Assembly: GCA_002839315.1 (NCBI GenBank)
Contig: PGXV01000001.1
Span: 1 to 64,000, forward strand
DNA: 64,000 nucleotides
Reading direction: 5' to 3'
Source of the DNA: Spirochaetae bacterium HGW-Spirochaetae-3
Lineage (GTDB): Bacteria; Spirochaetota; Spirochaetia; Treponematales; UBA12059
The notes under the pieces are model-generated. The model made no database searches. It had not been told where the DNA came from and worked only from the letters and a program-made list of their open reading frames with translations. Shown one piece after another: positions 43,943 to 56,124 of the stretch. Position 1 is the stretch's first letter. Each line of letters opens with the position of its first letter. The position numbers were made by a program, and so were the translations under genes.

Positions 43943-45298
43943 CTATAGTTCCAGCGCCGACAGCGCGTCGTGGAACAGCTCGGAGACGGTCGGATGGGGG
44001 AATACCGACCGTTCCAGGTCGGCGACGGTAGCGTCGCCGGCGATGGCGTACTGCATGCCCCATATCATCTCCCCCGCGTAGGGCGCTACGATATGGGCGC
44101 CGAGCACCCTGCCCGAGGCCCGGTCCGCGACCAACTTGCATACTCCGTGGGCCGCGATGCCGCGCTCAGCCAGGAATCGGCCGTTAGCCCTGGCGGGTAA
44201 GGAAGACGTAGCCGCGTCGAAGCCGGCGGCCTTCGCCTCGGCCTCGGTCATGCCGACGCCGGCCGCCTCGGGGTCGCCGTAGACGACCCAGGGCAGGGCC
44301 TTCCACGGTACCGACGCCGCGCGGCCCGCTATGGTCTCGGCGACCGCCCTGCCCATGGCGCTGGCGGAGTGGGCGAGGAGCGAGCGGCCGGTCGCGTCGC
44401 CTATGGCCCAGACGCCAGGTACGCCGGAGCGGCACGAATCGTCGACCTTGACGCCCTTGGGCGAGAATTCCACGCCGACCGCCTCGAGGCCTAGGCCGGA
44501 GAGCGACGGCCTGCGGCCGGTCGCTAGCAGCACCAGGTCGCCCGATACGCTCGACTCCTCGGCTTCCTCGCCCTTGCGATAGCGCACCGCGCCTCCGTCG
44601 ATGCCGGTGACGGCGGCGCCCGTCGTGATGGCGACGCCCTTGAGCGTCCGCTTGTAGACCGCCGCGAGATCGGCGTCCATGAAGGGAAGGATCTCCGGTA
44701 GCATCTCCAGTATCGATACCTTGACGCCGAGGGCGGAGAAGTAGGCGGCCAGCTCGACGCCGATAACGCCTCCGCCTATGACGACGAGGCTCGAGGGCAG
44801 TTTCTCTATTCCAAGGATCTCGTCGCTCGTGACGACCAGGGGATTGCCGGCCGCGCCCGGGATGGGCGGCCTGGCGGGTTCCGATCCGGACGCTATGACG
44901 ACGTTGCGTCCTTCGAAGGCAGCGCCGCTCTCGTCGATGCCTATCGTCGTAGAGGAGACCAGCCTGCCCGAGCCGCGTATCAGCTCGACGCCGCGTTTCT
45001 TCATCAGGAACTCGACGTTCTGGACGAGTCTCTGCACGGTCTGCGCCTTCCACGCCATCGCGGCGGCCAGATCGTAGGAGACGCCGGTACAGCTTACGCC
45101 TATGGCCTGGGAATCGAGGGCGTGGCGGTAGGTCTTGGCCCCGTGTAGGAGGCTCTTCGTGGGAATGCAGCCGCGATTGAGGCAGGTTCCTCCGATCGCG
45201 TCCTTCTCTATCAACGCAGTCTTGAGCCCGAGGGCGGCGGCTCGTTCAGCGGCCACGTATCCGCCGGGGCCCCCTCCCAGTATCACGATGTCGTACAC
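43943..45298 (-). CDS. lpdA: Dihydrolipoyl dehydrogenase
   Basis: About 451 residues. FAD-binding start YDIVILGGGPGGYVAAERAA, redox disulphide GGTCLNRGCIPTKSLLHG, NAD site VVIGGGVIGVELAAYFSALG, WAIGDATGRSLLAHSASAMG, and the C-terminal His-Glu dyad HPTVSELFHDAL. The start is the GTG at 45298 with GGAGGAG upstream; the much longer open frame is discarded. It reoxidises dihydrolipoamide in 2-oxo-acid dehydrogenase or glycine-cleavage complexes, none of which is encoded nearby, so it is an orphan E3/L-protein here. Confidence 0.94.
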   Translation of the reverse strand: MYDIVILGGGPGGYVAAERAAALGLKTALIEKDAIGGTCLNRGCIPTKSLLHGAKTYRHALDSQAIGVSCTGVSYDLAAAMAWKAQTVQRLVQNVEFLMKKRGVELIRGSGRLVSSTTIGIDESGAAFEGRNVVIASGSEPARPPIPGAAGNPLVVTSDEILGIEKLPSSLVVIGGGVIGVELAAYFSALGVKVSILEMLPEILPFMDADLAAVYKRTLKGVAITTGAAVTGIDGGAVRYRKGEEAEESSVSGDLVLLATGRRPSLSGLGLEAVGVEFSPKGVKVDDSCRSGVPGVWAIGDATGRSLLAHSASAMGRAVAETIAGRAASVPWKALPWVVYGDPEAAGVGMTEAEAKAAGFDAATSSLPARANGRFLAERGIAAHGVCKLVADRASGRVLGAHIVAPYAGEMIWGMQYAIAGDATVADLERSVFPHPTVSELFHDALSALEL

Positions 45299-45350
45299 GG
45301 TCTCCTCCTTTTTCAAAGACCGGGCATTGTCTACCGCGAAAACGGAAAGG

Positions 45351-45974
45351 TCAACGCATTCCGGCGCGCTCCAGTTCGAGGAGGGCCCGCTTCCGTTCGA
45401 TGCCGCCGGCGAAACCGCCCAGGGAACCGTCGGAATTGACGACGCGATGGCAGGGGATGACGAGCAGGAGGCGATTGACTCCGTTGGCCGCCCCGACCGC
45501 CCTCGACGCGCCGGGAGAGCCGATGGAGCGCGCGAGCTCGCCATAGCTCCTCGTCTCGCCGTAAGGAATCTCCGACAGCGCCTTCCATACGAGCGTCTGG
45601 AACGGGGTTCCCGGAGCGGACACGGGCACGGAGAACGATCTGAGGCTACCGGAGAAGTACGCGTCCAGTTGCTGACGCAAGAGGGCGAGCACGTCGCCGT
45701 CGCTTAGGGCCAAGGGCATGCAGCTCGTGCGTCGAAGTGACGCTATCTGCGCGTCTATGGCCCTCCTGTCGGCGAAGTCGAGGAAGCGCAGCGCGCTCGC
45801 GTCGGCCCCGGCGATCATGGGTCCGTATGGCGTCTCGATCCATGCGATGCGGACGTAGTCGGAACCGGAGGGCTTCTCGTCGAATAGTCCCCCGTACGCG
45901 GAGAGGAACGCCGGAAAGGAAAGTCGTCCATCGACGGGTCGCCAGGTCGCTGGGGCGTCGTCTTTTTTAGCCAT
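45351..45974 (-). CDS. ogt: Methylated-DNA-protein cysteine methyltransferase
   Basis: 207 residues. The C-terminal DNA-binding domain contains GTPFQTLVWKALSEIPYGET, SYGELARSIGSPGASRAVGA and the acceptor-cysteine motif LLLVIPCHRVVNSDGSLGGF. The N-terminal domain is of the Ogt/Ada-C type. It removes O6-alkyl groups from guanine in a suicide reaction. TATCAT lies 5 bases before the ATG, so the leader may be very short. It diverges from dnaE and lies 52 bases before lpdA on the same strand. Confidence 0.95.
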   Translation of the reverse strand: MAKKDDAPATWRPVDGRLSFPAFLSAYGGLFDEKPSGSDYVRIAWIETPYGPMIAGADASALRFLDFADRRAIDAQIASLRRTSCMPLALSDGDVLALLRQQLDAYFSGSLRSFSVPVSAPGTPFQTLVWKALSEIPYGETRSYGELARSIGSPGASRAVGAANGVNRLLLVIPCHRVVNSDGSLGGFAGGIERKRALLELERAGMR

Positions 45975-46052
45975 ACGATATGATAGTCAAAACAATCCAA
46001 GAACGCCATCGGAAAATACTCCGGCGACGATGAATTCGACGCGTATCTCGTC

Positions 46053-46082
46053 TTTACCGCGATGGCCGTGACGGCTTATACT
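46053..46082 (+). promoter_or_regulatory. dnaE leaderless promoter
   Basis: TTTACC (46053-46058), 18-base spacer, TATACT (46077-46082), then GCCGCC and ATG at 46089. The RNA is predicted to begin at, or within a base of, the A of the ATG. No Shine-Dalgarno sequence is present. Confidence 0.6.
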
Positions 46083-46088
46083 GCCGCC

Positions 46089-49661
<3,573 letters not shown>

Positions 49662-49682
49662 GGACTCCGGTCGGATCGGGCG

Positions 49683-50384
49683 CTATCGGGCGATGGCGCC
49701 GCGGATATAGCGGCCGAGATCGGCGAAGTCGAAGAACGTGAATTCGGCGGCGGAAGAGGCCGCGGCCTTGCGGTCCTTCGTGATAAGGGCGGCGCGCATG
49801 CCTGCGCCGAGGGCGCCCCTGACGTCGTAGCGTTCCGAATTGCCTACGTAGAGGATGTCCCCGTTAGGCACGCCGAGGCGGCTCGCGAGCAGGTCGAACG
49901 ACGCACGGTCGGGCTTGACGAGACCCGTTTCCTCGCTGGTCAGCGCGACGTCCAGCTTGTCGGCGAGGCCGAGCAGCTCTACTTTCCTGTCGCAGGGGAA
50001 GTCCGACAGCGCGCCGAGCCCGAGGCCGAGCCCGCGTAGCTCGTCGAGCAGGGACGTCACGCCTTGAAAAGGCGGAATCGTCGTGAACGGCTCTACGGAG
50101 GTGGTATAGAAGAACGCTTCTATCCTTTCGTAGAGACGGTCCGGATCGCCGCCGAGTCGCTCGGCCATAAGCTTAGCCTGGAAGCGGTGCAAGCCCTCGA
50201 TGGAATCGATGCCGCGGGAGCGGTATTCCGGGTCGTCTAGCAACCTTCTCAGATCGTGCCGGACGCCGTTGAAGGCGATCAGGAACCGCAACTGTCCGAG
50301 GCTCTTCCAGAAAAGCCTTCGGTAGAGGGCCGCGGCCGGGTAGAGGGTACCGTCTATATCGAAACCTATCGCGCGTATGGGCAT
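49683..50384 (-). CDS. HAD-family phosphatase (YjjG/GPH-like)
   Basis: 233 residues. HAD motif I is GFDIDGTLYP with nucleophile and acid/base Asp; a helical cap domain follows; motif II is in LGALSDFPCDRK, motif III is the Lys of GLVKPDRASF, and motif IV GDILYVGNSERYDVRGALGA, where Asn-Ser replaces the more usual Asp-Asp (Asp follows in YDV). The C1-capped architecture resembles phosphoglycolate/nucleotide phosphatases; substrate unknown. The ATG at 50384 follows a TATAAA box by 7 bases and has no ribosome-binding site; longer frames are discarded. Confidence 0.87.
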   Translation of the reverse strand: MPIRAIGFDIDGTLYPAAALYRRLFWKSLGQLRFLIAFNGVRHDLRRLLDDPEYRSRGIDSIEGLHRFQAKLMAERLGGDPDRLYERIEAFFYTTSVEPFTTIPPFQGVTSLLDELRGLGLGLGALSDFPCDRKVELLGLADKLDVALTSEETGLVKPDRASFDLLASRLGVPNGDILYVGNSERYDVRGALGAGMRAALITKDRKAAASSAAEFTFFDFADLGRYIRGAIAR

Positions 50385-50391
50385 GGTTGCA

Positions 50392-50421
50392 TTTATATAG
50401 GTTATCGCGGGTTCCTGTCTA
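50392..50421 (-). promoter_or_regulatory. Leaderless-type promoter of HAD phosphatase
   Basis: Minus strand TAGACA (50416-50421, five of six to TTGACA), 18-base spacer, TATAAA (50392-50397), 7 bases, ATG at 50384. It starts immediately after the hydA terminator hairpin. Confidence 0.6.
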
Positions 50422-50423
50422 TG

Positions 50424-50462
50424 AGACGCCGGCGATCGGGGCGGTCCCGATCGCCGGCGTCT
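50424..50462 (-). terminator. Hairpin terminator after hydA
   Basis: A perfect 17-bp stem (50424-50440 with 50446-50462; core GACGCCGGCGATCGGG) with a 5-base loop, 5 bases beyond the hydA stop. The T-rich tail is weak (TCTCATAG), but the stem is very stable and separates the hyd operon from the next promoter. Confidence 0.8.
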
Positions 50463-50467
50463 AGTCA

Positions 50468-52240
50468 TCAGGCCTGCTTGACCGAGTAGCGCGTATGAAG
50501 CAGCGCATGGGATTCGTGGCCCAAGGGTTTGCCCAGGAACTCCGTATACAAGGCCTGTACCGCCTCGTTGGTATGGGATTTCCTGAGGGGCAGGCCCCTG
50601 TCTTCGGTGTATATCGCCTCTTTCCTCTTCTCGCGCTTGGCCCAGTCGGGCGCCACCGGCTGTCCGCCGCCTCCCAGGCATCCGCCCGGACAGGACATGA
50701 TCTCGACGAACGCGTACGGACTGGTTCCCGCGGCTATGCCGTCGAGTATCACGCGGGCGTTCTTGAGCGTATGGGCTACGGCGACCCGTAGCGGCGTGCC
50801 TCCGACGTCCAGCTTCGCCTCCTTGATGCCGTCGAAGCCGCGGATCGGCTCGAGCTCGAGGTTAGGCAGAGGCTTGCCTACGGCGATCTCGTAAACGGTG
50901 CGTAGCGCGGCTTCCATGACGCCTCCCGTCGCCCCGAATATCGTCGCGGCGCCGGTGCTGGAGCCGAGCGGGTCGTCGAAGCTCTCGTCCGGCAGCGCCT
51001 CGAAGTCTATGCCGGCCCTCCGTATCATACGCGCCAGCTCGCGGGTAGTCAGCGCATAGTCGACGTCGAAGTACGGCGCCTCCACGCTGCCCTTCTCCTT
51101 CCACCATTCCCACGCGCCGCGCATCTCGGGCCGCTTCGCCTCGAATTTCTTGGCGGTGCACGGCATTATCGATACGACGACCATCTTGGCCGGGTCGATG
51201 CCGGCCTTCTGCGCCCAGAACGTCTTGGCGATAGAGCCGAACATCTGCTGCGGCGACTTGCATGACGACAGGTGGGGCAGCAGGGCCGGGTAGAATGTTT
51301 CTATGAAACTGATCCATCCCGGAGAGCACGAGGTGATCATAGGCAGGGCGCCCTTGTTGGCGAGCCTGGAAAGCAGCTCGGAACCCTCTTCCATGATCGT
51401 GAGGTCCGCGGAGAACTGCGTGTCGAATACCTTGTCGAAGGCGAGGCGCCGTAGCGCCGCGGCCATCTTGCCCGTTACCAGGGTCCCGGGCGGCAGGCCC
51501 AGGCTTTCGCCGAGCGACGCTCGTATCGCCGGCGCCGTCTGTACCACGACGGTCAGCTCCGGATCGTTTATGGCCGCGAACACCTCGTCGGTCTCGTCCT
51601 TCTCGGTCAGGGCGCCGGTCGGGCAGACGACCGTGCATTGTCCGCACGACACGCACGTCGACTCGGACAGCGGCCTGTCGAGGAACGGGGCGATGCGCGA
51701 TCGTACGCCGCGCCCGACGAAGTCTATCGCCATCACCGACTGGGTCTCGCGGCAGACGGCGACGCACCGGCCGCAGAGAATGCACTTGTCGTTATCCCGC
51801 ATGACGCCCCAGCCTACGCGGTCGGGCTTCGCCACCTTCTTGGTCCGCGGGAAGGTCTTCTTCCTGATGCCCATCAGCTCGGCCGCCGCCTGTAGCTCGC
51901 ACGAGCCATTGCGCAGGCACGACAGGCAATCCTCCGGGTGGTTGGCCAGCAGGAGCTCTATGACGGTCCGTCGCGCCTCCATGACGCGCGGGCCGGACGT
52001 CCGTATTCTCATGCCCGGGGTCGCCGCCTGCACGCAGGAGCGCACGAGGCTCTTTGCCCCCTCCACCTCGACGACGCACAGCCCGCAGGACGCGTTGGAG
52101 CTGATGCCCGGCAGGTGGCATAGCGTAGGCACCTTGACGCCCGCCAGGCGGCAGGCCTCGAGTATCGTCGATCCCGCGGGAGCCGAAGCCTCGCGGCCGT
52201 CTATGGATAGGCTGATATCAGAAGCGTCTCTCTGGTTCAT
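50468..52240 (-). CDS. hydA: [FeFe]-hydrogenase catalytic subunit (HydA/HndD type)
   Basis: 590 residues. An N-terminal 2Fe-2S domain (C41, C52, C55, C69) is followed by a His/Cys NuoG-like segment (HPEDCLSCLRNGSCEL), two 4Fe-4S clusters (CILCGRCVAVC, CVSCGQCTVVCP) and the H-cluster domain: L1 TSCSPGW (C305), L2 MPCTAKKFE (C361), L3 EIMSCPGGCLGGGGQP (C517, C521). It makes or oxidises H2 in the cytosol as part of a HydABC complex. L1 has Ser where the classical motif has a second Cys. The ATG at 52240 has GGAGG 7-8 bases upstream. It is the last gene of the operon, 14 bases after hydB. Confidence 0.96.
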   Translation of the reverse strand: MNQRDASDISLSIDGREASAPAGSTILEACRLAGVKVPTLCHLPGISSNASCGLCVVEVEGAKSLVRSCVQAATPGMRIRTSGPRVMEARRTVIELLLANHPEDCLSCLRNGSCELQAAAELMGIRKKTFPRTKKVAKPDRVGWGVMRDNDKCILCGRCVAVCRETQSVMAIDFVGRGVRSRIAPFLDRPLSESTCVSCGQCTVVCPTGALTEKDETDEVFAAINDPELTVVVQTAPAIRASLGESLGLPPGTLVTGKMAAALRRLAFDKVFDTQFSADLTIMEEGSELLSRLANKGALPMITSCSPGWISFIETFYPALLPHLSSCKSPQQMFGSIAKTFWAQKAGIDPAKMVVVSIMPCTAKKFEAKRPEMRGAWEWWKEKGSVEAPYFDVDYALTTRELARMIRRAGIDFEALPDESFDDPLGSSTGAATIFGATGGVMEAALRTVYEIAVGKPLPNLELEPIRGFDGIKEAKLDVGGTPLRVAVAHTLKNARVILDGIAAGTSPYAFVEIMSCPGGCLGGGGQPVAPDWAKREKRKEAIYTEDRGLPLRKSHTNEAVQALYTEFLGKPLGHESHALLHTRYSVKQA

Positions 52241-52254
52241 AGCGTTACCTCCGC

Positions 52255-55200
52255 TCATCGCCACGGGCTACGGGCGTCTGCCCTTATGTCGCAACGAAGG
52301 CAGCGCGTCGCCTCGAGCAACGCCTGCTCGCCGGAATAGCCTTGCGCTATCTCCTGGAAGTTGCCCCTGCGTTCCTCCGGCGGCACGAGCCTCGACCGGC
52401 ACATCTTCGTCTTCGTCGGTTCCGGCGGCAACGCCATCGAGTGCCCGAATTCCCTGAACAGGTCACCGAAAGCGTCCCGTTGCATCAGTTCCTCGTCTAT
52501 CGCCTTCGCCGCGCGCTTACCGAGCCCCATCGCCTCGGCCGCGGTCGCCGGCCCGGTGACGGCGTCGCCTATGGCCCAGACGTTGCCTGAAGCCTTGCCT
52601 GACAGCCTGTCCACGGCGACGCGTCCGTCCTTCGCGGCCTTGAAGCGGCCCTCTCCCATGAACGAGGCGTCTACCCGCTCTCCTACGGCCACGTAGACGT
52701 CGTCGCAGGGAATGTCCACGACGCGGTCTGTCTCTACCGGCGTGGGTCGCCCCGACGGATCGATGCCTCCCGGTTTCATCACCTTGAATCGTACCGCCTT
52801 GACCCGGCCCTTCTCCCCGAGCATCTCTATCGGCTGCAGCATGAACTCGAAGCGAATGCCTTCTTCCTCGGCCCCGACTAGCTCGACCGCGTTGGCGGGC
52901 ATGCTGGCCTTCGACCTCCGGTACGCGACGGTCACCTCGCAGTCCTCCCTGAACAGCGTCCTCGCCGCGTCTATCGCGACGTTCCCGCCGCCTAGCACCA
53001 GCGCGCGCCGCCCGGGCTTGGGCGCCTTGCCCATAGCGAACGCTTCCAGCCACTCGTACCCGGCGTGAACGCCTTCGAGATCCTCGCCCGCGACGCCGAG
53101 CCGCCGATCGGATTGGGCTCCCGATGCGACTATCAGCGCGTCGTACTGGCTTTTGAGGCTGTCGAAGCCGACGTCCTTGCCTATCGACGTATTGAACACG
53201 AACTTGACGCCGAGCCGCTTCCACAGGTCGAGCTCCTTGTCGAGCACGTCCTTGGGTAGCCGATACGCGGGTATGCCGTAGCGGAGTATGCCCCCCGCCT
53301 TGGGCTTGGAATCGAATACGGTAACCTCGTGTCCGAGGCGCGACAGGTAGAAGCTGGCCGCTAGGCCCGCGGGGCCAGCGCCGACGATAGCCACGGTACG
53401 GCCGGTCGCGGGCTTCTTCTCCTTGACGAGCCTGTTCCAGACGTCCTTCTCGCGGCCCATCTTGTACATCGTGTCCGCGAGATAGCGGTGTATCTCGCCC
53501 TGTGCGACCGGCTCGTCGAGCGTATCGCGGCGGCAGCGCATCTGACAGTGGAAATGGCAGATGCGTCCCATCGACCCGGGGAGCGGATTATCGCGTAGCG
53601 TCAGTTCGAACGCGTCCTCTATCCTGCCGTCGCCGAGCAGCGCGAGGTAGCCGGGGATGTTCATATGGAGCGGGCAGGAATTCTCGCACAGAGCCTCGAA
53701 CAGCGCTTCGCAGGTGCCCGATTCGCAGCGCTTCTCGACGATATGGCTCTCGTACTCGTTCCTGAAGTACTTGAGCGTCGTCATTACCGGGTTCGACGCC
53801 GTCTGCCCGAGCCCGCACAGAGACGAATCCTTGACGACGCGGGCCAGGCGCTCCAGTTCGACTATATCCTCCATGCGGCCGTCGCCCTGCGAGACGTCCG
53901 TCAGTATCCGGAGCATCTGCGACAGGCCCTCGCGGCACGGAGCGCACTTGCCGCATGACTCGGCCGACGTGAAGCTGATGAAATAGCGCGCGACGTCGAC
54001 CATGCAGTTGTCCTGGTCCATCACGACCATTCCGCCCGAGCCCATGATCGCGCCCAGCTCCGCGAGGGACTCGTAGTCGACCTTGACGTCGAAGCGCTCG
54101 GCGGGAATGCACCCGCCCGAGGGCCCGCCCGTCTGCACCGCCTTTATGCGCTTGCGAGAGCCGGTGCCCTCTCCCATGCCGTATACGATGCTACCGAGCG
54201 GCGTGCCGAGCGGCAACTCGACGAGGCCGGTGTTCTTGACCTTGCCGACGAGGCTGAACACCTTGGTGCCCGGGCTCTTGTCGGTGCCTATCCCGGTGAA
54301 GTACGCGGCGCCCCTGGCGATGACGACCGGTACGTTGCACCAGGTCTCGACGTTGTTGATATTCGTCGGCATGCCGAGGTAGCCCTTCTGGGCCGGGAAC
54401 GGGGGTCTTGGCGACGGTCGCCCGGCTTTTCCTTCCAGGCTCGCTATCAGCGCGGTCTCCTCGCCGCATACGAACGCGCCGGCTCCGCTGACCAAGGAGA
54501 GCTTGAACGAGAATCCCGTGCCCATGACGTTGTCGCCTATGAAGCCGGCGGCGGTCGCGTCCTCTATGGCCTTCCTCAGGCGCTCGATGGCCAGGGGATA
54601 CTCGGCGCGGGCGTAGACGATTCCTTCGGGCGCGCCCATCGCGTAGGCGCCGATCGCCATGCCCTCGATGAGCATGTGGGGGTCGCTCTCTATCTCGTTG
54701 CGGTTCATATACGCGCCGGGGTCGCCCTCGTCGGCGTTGCATATGACGAACTTCCTGGCGCCGGGATTCTGGCGCATCATCTTCCATTTCAGGCCGGTCG
54801 GGAAACCGGCGCCGCCGCGCCCGCGCAACTTGGCGGCCGTCACCTCGGCTATCGCTTCGTCGGGGGACATGCCGAGGGCCTTCCTCAAGGCTGAGTATCC
54901 GCCGATGGCGACGTACTCGTCGATATTCTCCGGATCGATGAGCCCGCAGTCGCGGAGTACCAGTTTCTCCTGGCCCTTGAAGAACGGTAGCTCGTTCCAC
55001 TCGGGTATCGCCGGCGAGCCTGAGCCGAATTCTACCGCTGACGTCCTGAAGTCCCATCTCGAGATCTTGGCCCTGGCCGACTTGGCTAGCCTGTCGTACG
55101 CCTTCTCGTCCAGGGCCGCTTCGACGAACTTGCCCGCCTTGGAGGCCTTGGCTTCGGTGAACAGCAGTATAGGCTTGCCGGGGCTATACAGCATGACCAG

Positions 55201-55416
55201 CGGCTCCTCGGCGCAGAATCCGAAGCAACCGGCTTTCTTGATAAGGACGCGGTCCCCGGCCGCGTCGTTGAGGGCGTCGAATAGTACGTCGGCGCCGTTA
55301 CCTATGCCGCAGGTCCCCAGCCCTACCGATATCGCGGGGACGGATGGCTTGACGGTAGCGATGCCGCGTTCGGCCATCGCGCCGTATTCGCGCGGGGTCA
55401 TCGTTTTGACGGTCAT
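52255..55416 (-). CDS. hydB: HydB/NuoF-like subunit fused to GltD-like NAD(P)H oxidoreductase
   Basis: 1,053 residues. Residues 25-100 are a thioredoxin-like 2Fe-2S domain (C36, C64, C68). Residues 160-560 form the NuoF core: RGRGGAGFPTGLKWK and NADEGDPGAYMNR bind FMN/NADH, a SLBB-like stretch follows, and SCGKCAPCREG (C488, C491, C494, with C534) holds a 4Fe-4S cluster. Residues about 575-1053 are a GltD/NfnB-type module: Cys-rich start (ENSCPLHMNIPGY, CHFHCQMRCRR), FAD site VGAGPAGLAASFYLSRLG, second dinucleotide site LGGGNVAIDAARTLF and IGDAVTGPATAAEAMGLG. Electron bifurcation between ferredoxin, NADH and perhaps NADPH is inferred. The start overlaps the hydC stop (ATGA) with AAGGAG upstream. 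Confidence 0.95.
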   Translation of the reverse strand: MTVKTMTPREYGAMAERGIATVKPSVPAISVGLGTCGIGNGADVLFDALNDAAGDRVLIKKAGCFGFCAEEPLVMLYSPGKPILLFTEAKASKAGKFVEAALDEKAYDRLAKSARAKISRWDFRTSAVEFGSGSPAIPEWNELPFFKGQEKLVLRDCGLIDPENIDEYVAIGGYSALRKALGMSPDEAIAEVTAAKLRGRGGAGFPTGLKWKMMRQNPGARKFVICNADEGDPGAYMNRNEIESDPHMLIEGMAIGAYAMGAPEGIVYARAEYPLAIERLRKAIEDATAAGFIGDNVMGTGFSFKLSLVSGAGAFVCGEETALIASLEGKAGRPSPRPPFPAQKGYLGMPTNINNVETWCNVPVVIARGAAYFTGIGTDKSPGTKVFSLVGKVKNTGLVELPLGTPLGSIVYGMGEGTGSRKRIKAVQTGGPSGGCIPAERFDVKVDYESLAELGAIMGSGGMVVMDQDNCMVDVARYFISFTSAESCGKCAPCREGLSQMLRILTDVSQGDGRMEDIVELERLARVVKDSSLCGLGQTASNPVMTTLKYFRNEYESHIVEKRCESGTCEALFEALCENSCPLHMNIPGYLALLGDGRIEDAFELTLRDNPLPGSMGRICHFHCQMRCRRDTLDEPVAQGEIHRYLADTMYKMGREKDVWNRLVKEKKPATGRTVAIVGAGPAGLAASFYLSRLGHEVTVFDSKPKAGGILRYGIPAYRLPKDVLDKELDLWKRLGVKFVFNTSIGKDVGFDSLKSQYDALIVASGAQSDRRLGVAGEDLEGVHAGYEWLEAFAMGKAPKPGRRALVLGGGNVAIDAARTLFREDCEVTVAYRRSKASMPANAVELVGAEEEGIRFEFMLQPIEMLGEKGRVKAVRFKVMKPGGIDPSGRPTPVETDRVVDIPCDDVYVAVGERVDASFMGEGRFKAAKDGRVAVDRLSGKASGNVWAIGDAVTGPATAAEAMGLGKRAAKAIDEELMQRDAFGDLFREFGHSMALPPEPTKTKMCRSRLVPPEERRGNFQEIAQGYSGEQALLEATRCLRCDIRADARSPWR

Positions 55417-55916
55417 CGCGCCGCTCCTTTACGCATCGCGTCGAGAATGGTGCAGAGCTTCCCCTGCGTTACCCTTGAATGGATGGTGCCGTCTATCGAT
55501 ATGACCGGGGCGAGCGCGCATTGCCCGAAGCACGCGACGGTCCGTACCGTGAAGAGCCTGTCGTCGGTGGTAAAAGAGGATTCCTCGTCTTCCCTGAATT
55601 CGGGCATGCCGAGCCTGGCGGCGGCTTCTTTCAGGAGGTTCAGCGATCCGCGGGTATGGCAGGCCGTTCCGCGGCAGACGATCACGGTATGCTTACCCTG
55701 AGGTTTTAGATTGAAGAAGGAGTAGAACGTCGCGACCGAATAGACTCTCGATAGCGGTTCTCCGGTCTCGAGCGCCACCTTCCTGAGCGTTGCCTCCGAC
55801 AGATGCCTGTACTCGTCGGTACGTTGAGCCTCTTCGAGAGTCGTCAGCAAGGCGCCGGGCTGCTCCGTTCCGTTATCAGTTCCGGTCGGCGTGCTCGTCG
55901 CGAAGCGTGTTTCCAT
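55413..55916 (-). CDS. hydC: HydC/NuoE-like 2Fe-2S subunit
   Basis: 167 residues. A helical N-terminus (LSEATLRKVALETGEPLSRV, YSVATFYSFFNLKPQGKHTV) precedes the thioredoxin-like 2Fe-2S fold, with ligands in VCRGTACHTRG and TVACFGQCALAP, as in NuoE and hydrogenase gamma subunits. It passes electrons within HydABC. It is the first gene of hydCBA; the ATG has GGGAGG upstream and a 5' leader of about 80-90 bases from the predicted promoter. Confidence 0.95.
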   Translation of the reverse strand: METRFATSTPTGTDNGTEQPGALLTTLEEAQRTDEYRHLSEATLRKVALETGEPLSRVYSVATFYSFFNLKPQGKHTVIVCRGTACHTRGSLNLLKEAAARLGMPEFREDEESSFTTDDRLFTVRTVACFGQCALAPVISIDGTIHSRVTQGKLCTILDAMRKGAAR

Positions 55917-55996
55917 AATGGCCTCCCTTAATATCGCCCTTGTTCGATGTCGATCGATCGGTGCGGGAGTCCAATGCCTTACGATGAAGTATGGGC

Positions 55997-56036
55997 GTAT
56001 TCATTCGAATACTAGTACAAATCCGAAAAAACGCAA
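55997..56036 (-). promoter_or_regulatory. hydCBA promoter with overlapping palindromic operator
   Basis: Minus strand TTGCGT (56031-56036), 16-base spacer, TAGTAT (56009-56014). The perfect inverted repeat GTATTC-ATTC-GAATAC (55997-56012) overlaps the -10 box and likely RNA start, a good place for a repressor. It does not match the Rex or FNR consensus that I know. Confidence 0.5.
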
Positions 56037-56088
56037 GAAAATTCTATAGATACTATTGTATTTAATATTGCGAGCGAACCGTTACTCG

Positions 56089-56117
56089 TTGCGTTCCGCA
56101 CGCTATGGCCATACAAT
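56089..56117 (+). promoter_or_regulatory. Leaderless-type promoter of NadD-like gene
   Basis: TTGCGT (56089-56094), 17-base spacer, TACAAT (56112-56117), 7 bases, ATG at 56125. No Shine-Dalgarno sequence is present. Confidence 0.55.
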
Positions 56118-56124
56118 GGCAGTG

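Noticed and set aside
45299-45544. N-terminal extension of lipoamide dehydrogenase
   Set aside because: The extra 82 residues overlap the ogt 3' end, are Ser/Pro/Arg-rich shadow sequence, and a GTG with GGAGGAG sits exactly at the conserved start.
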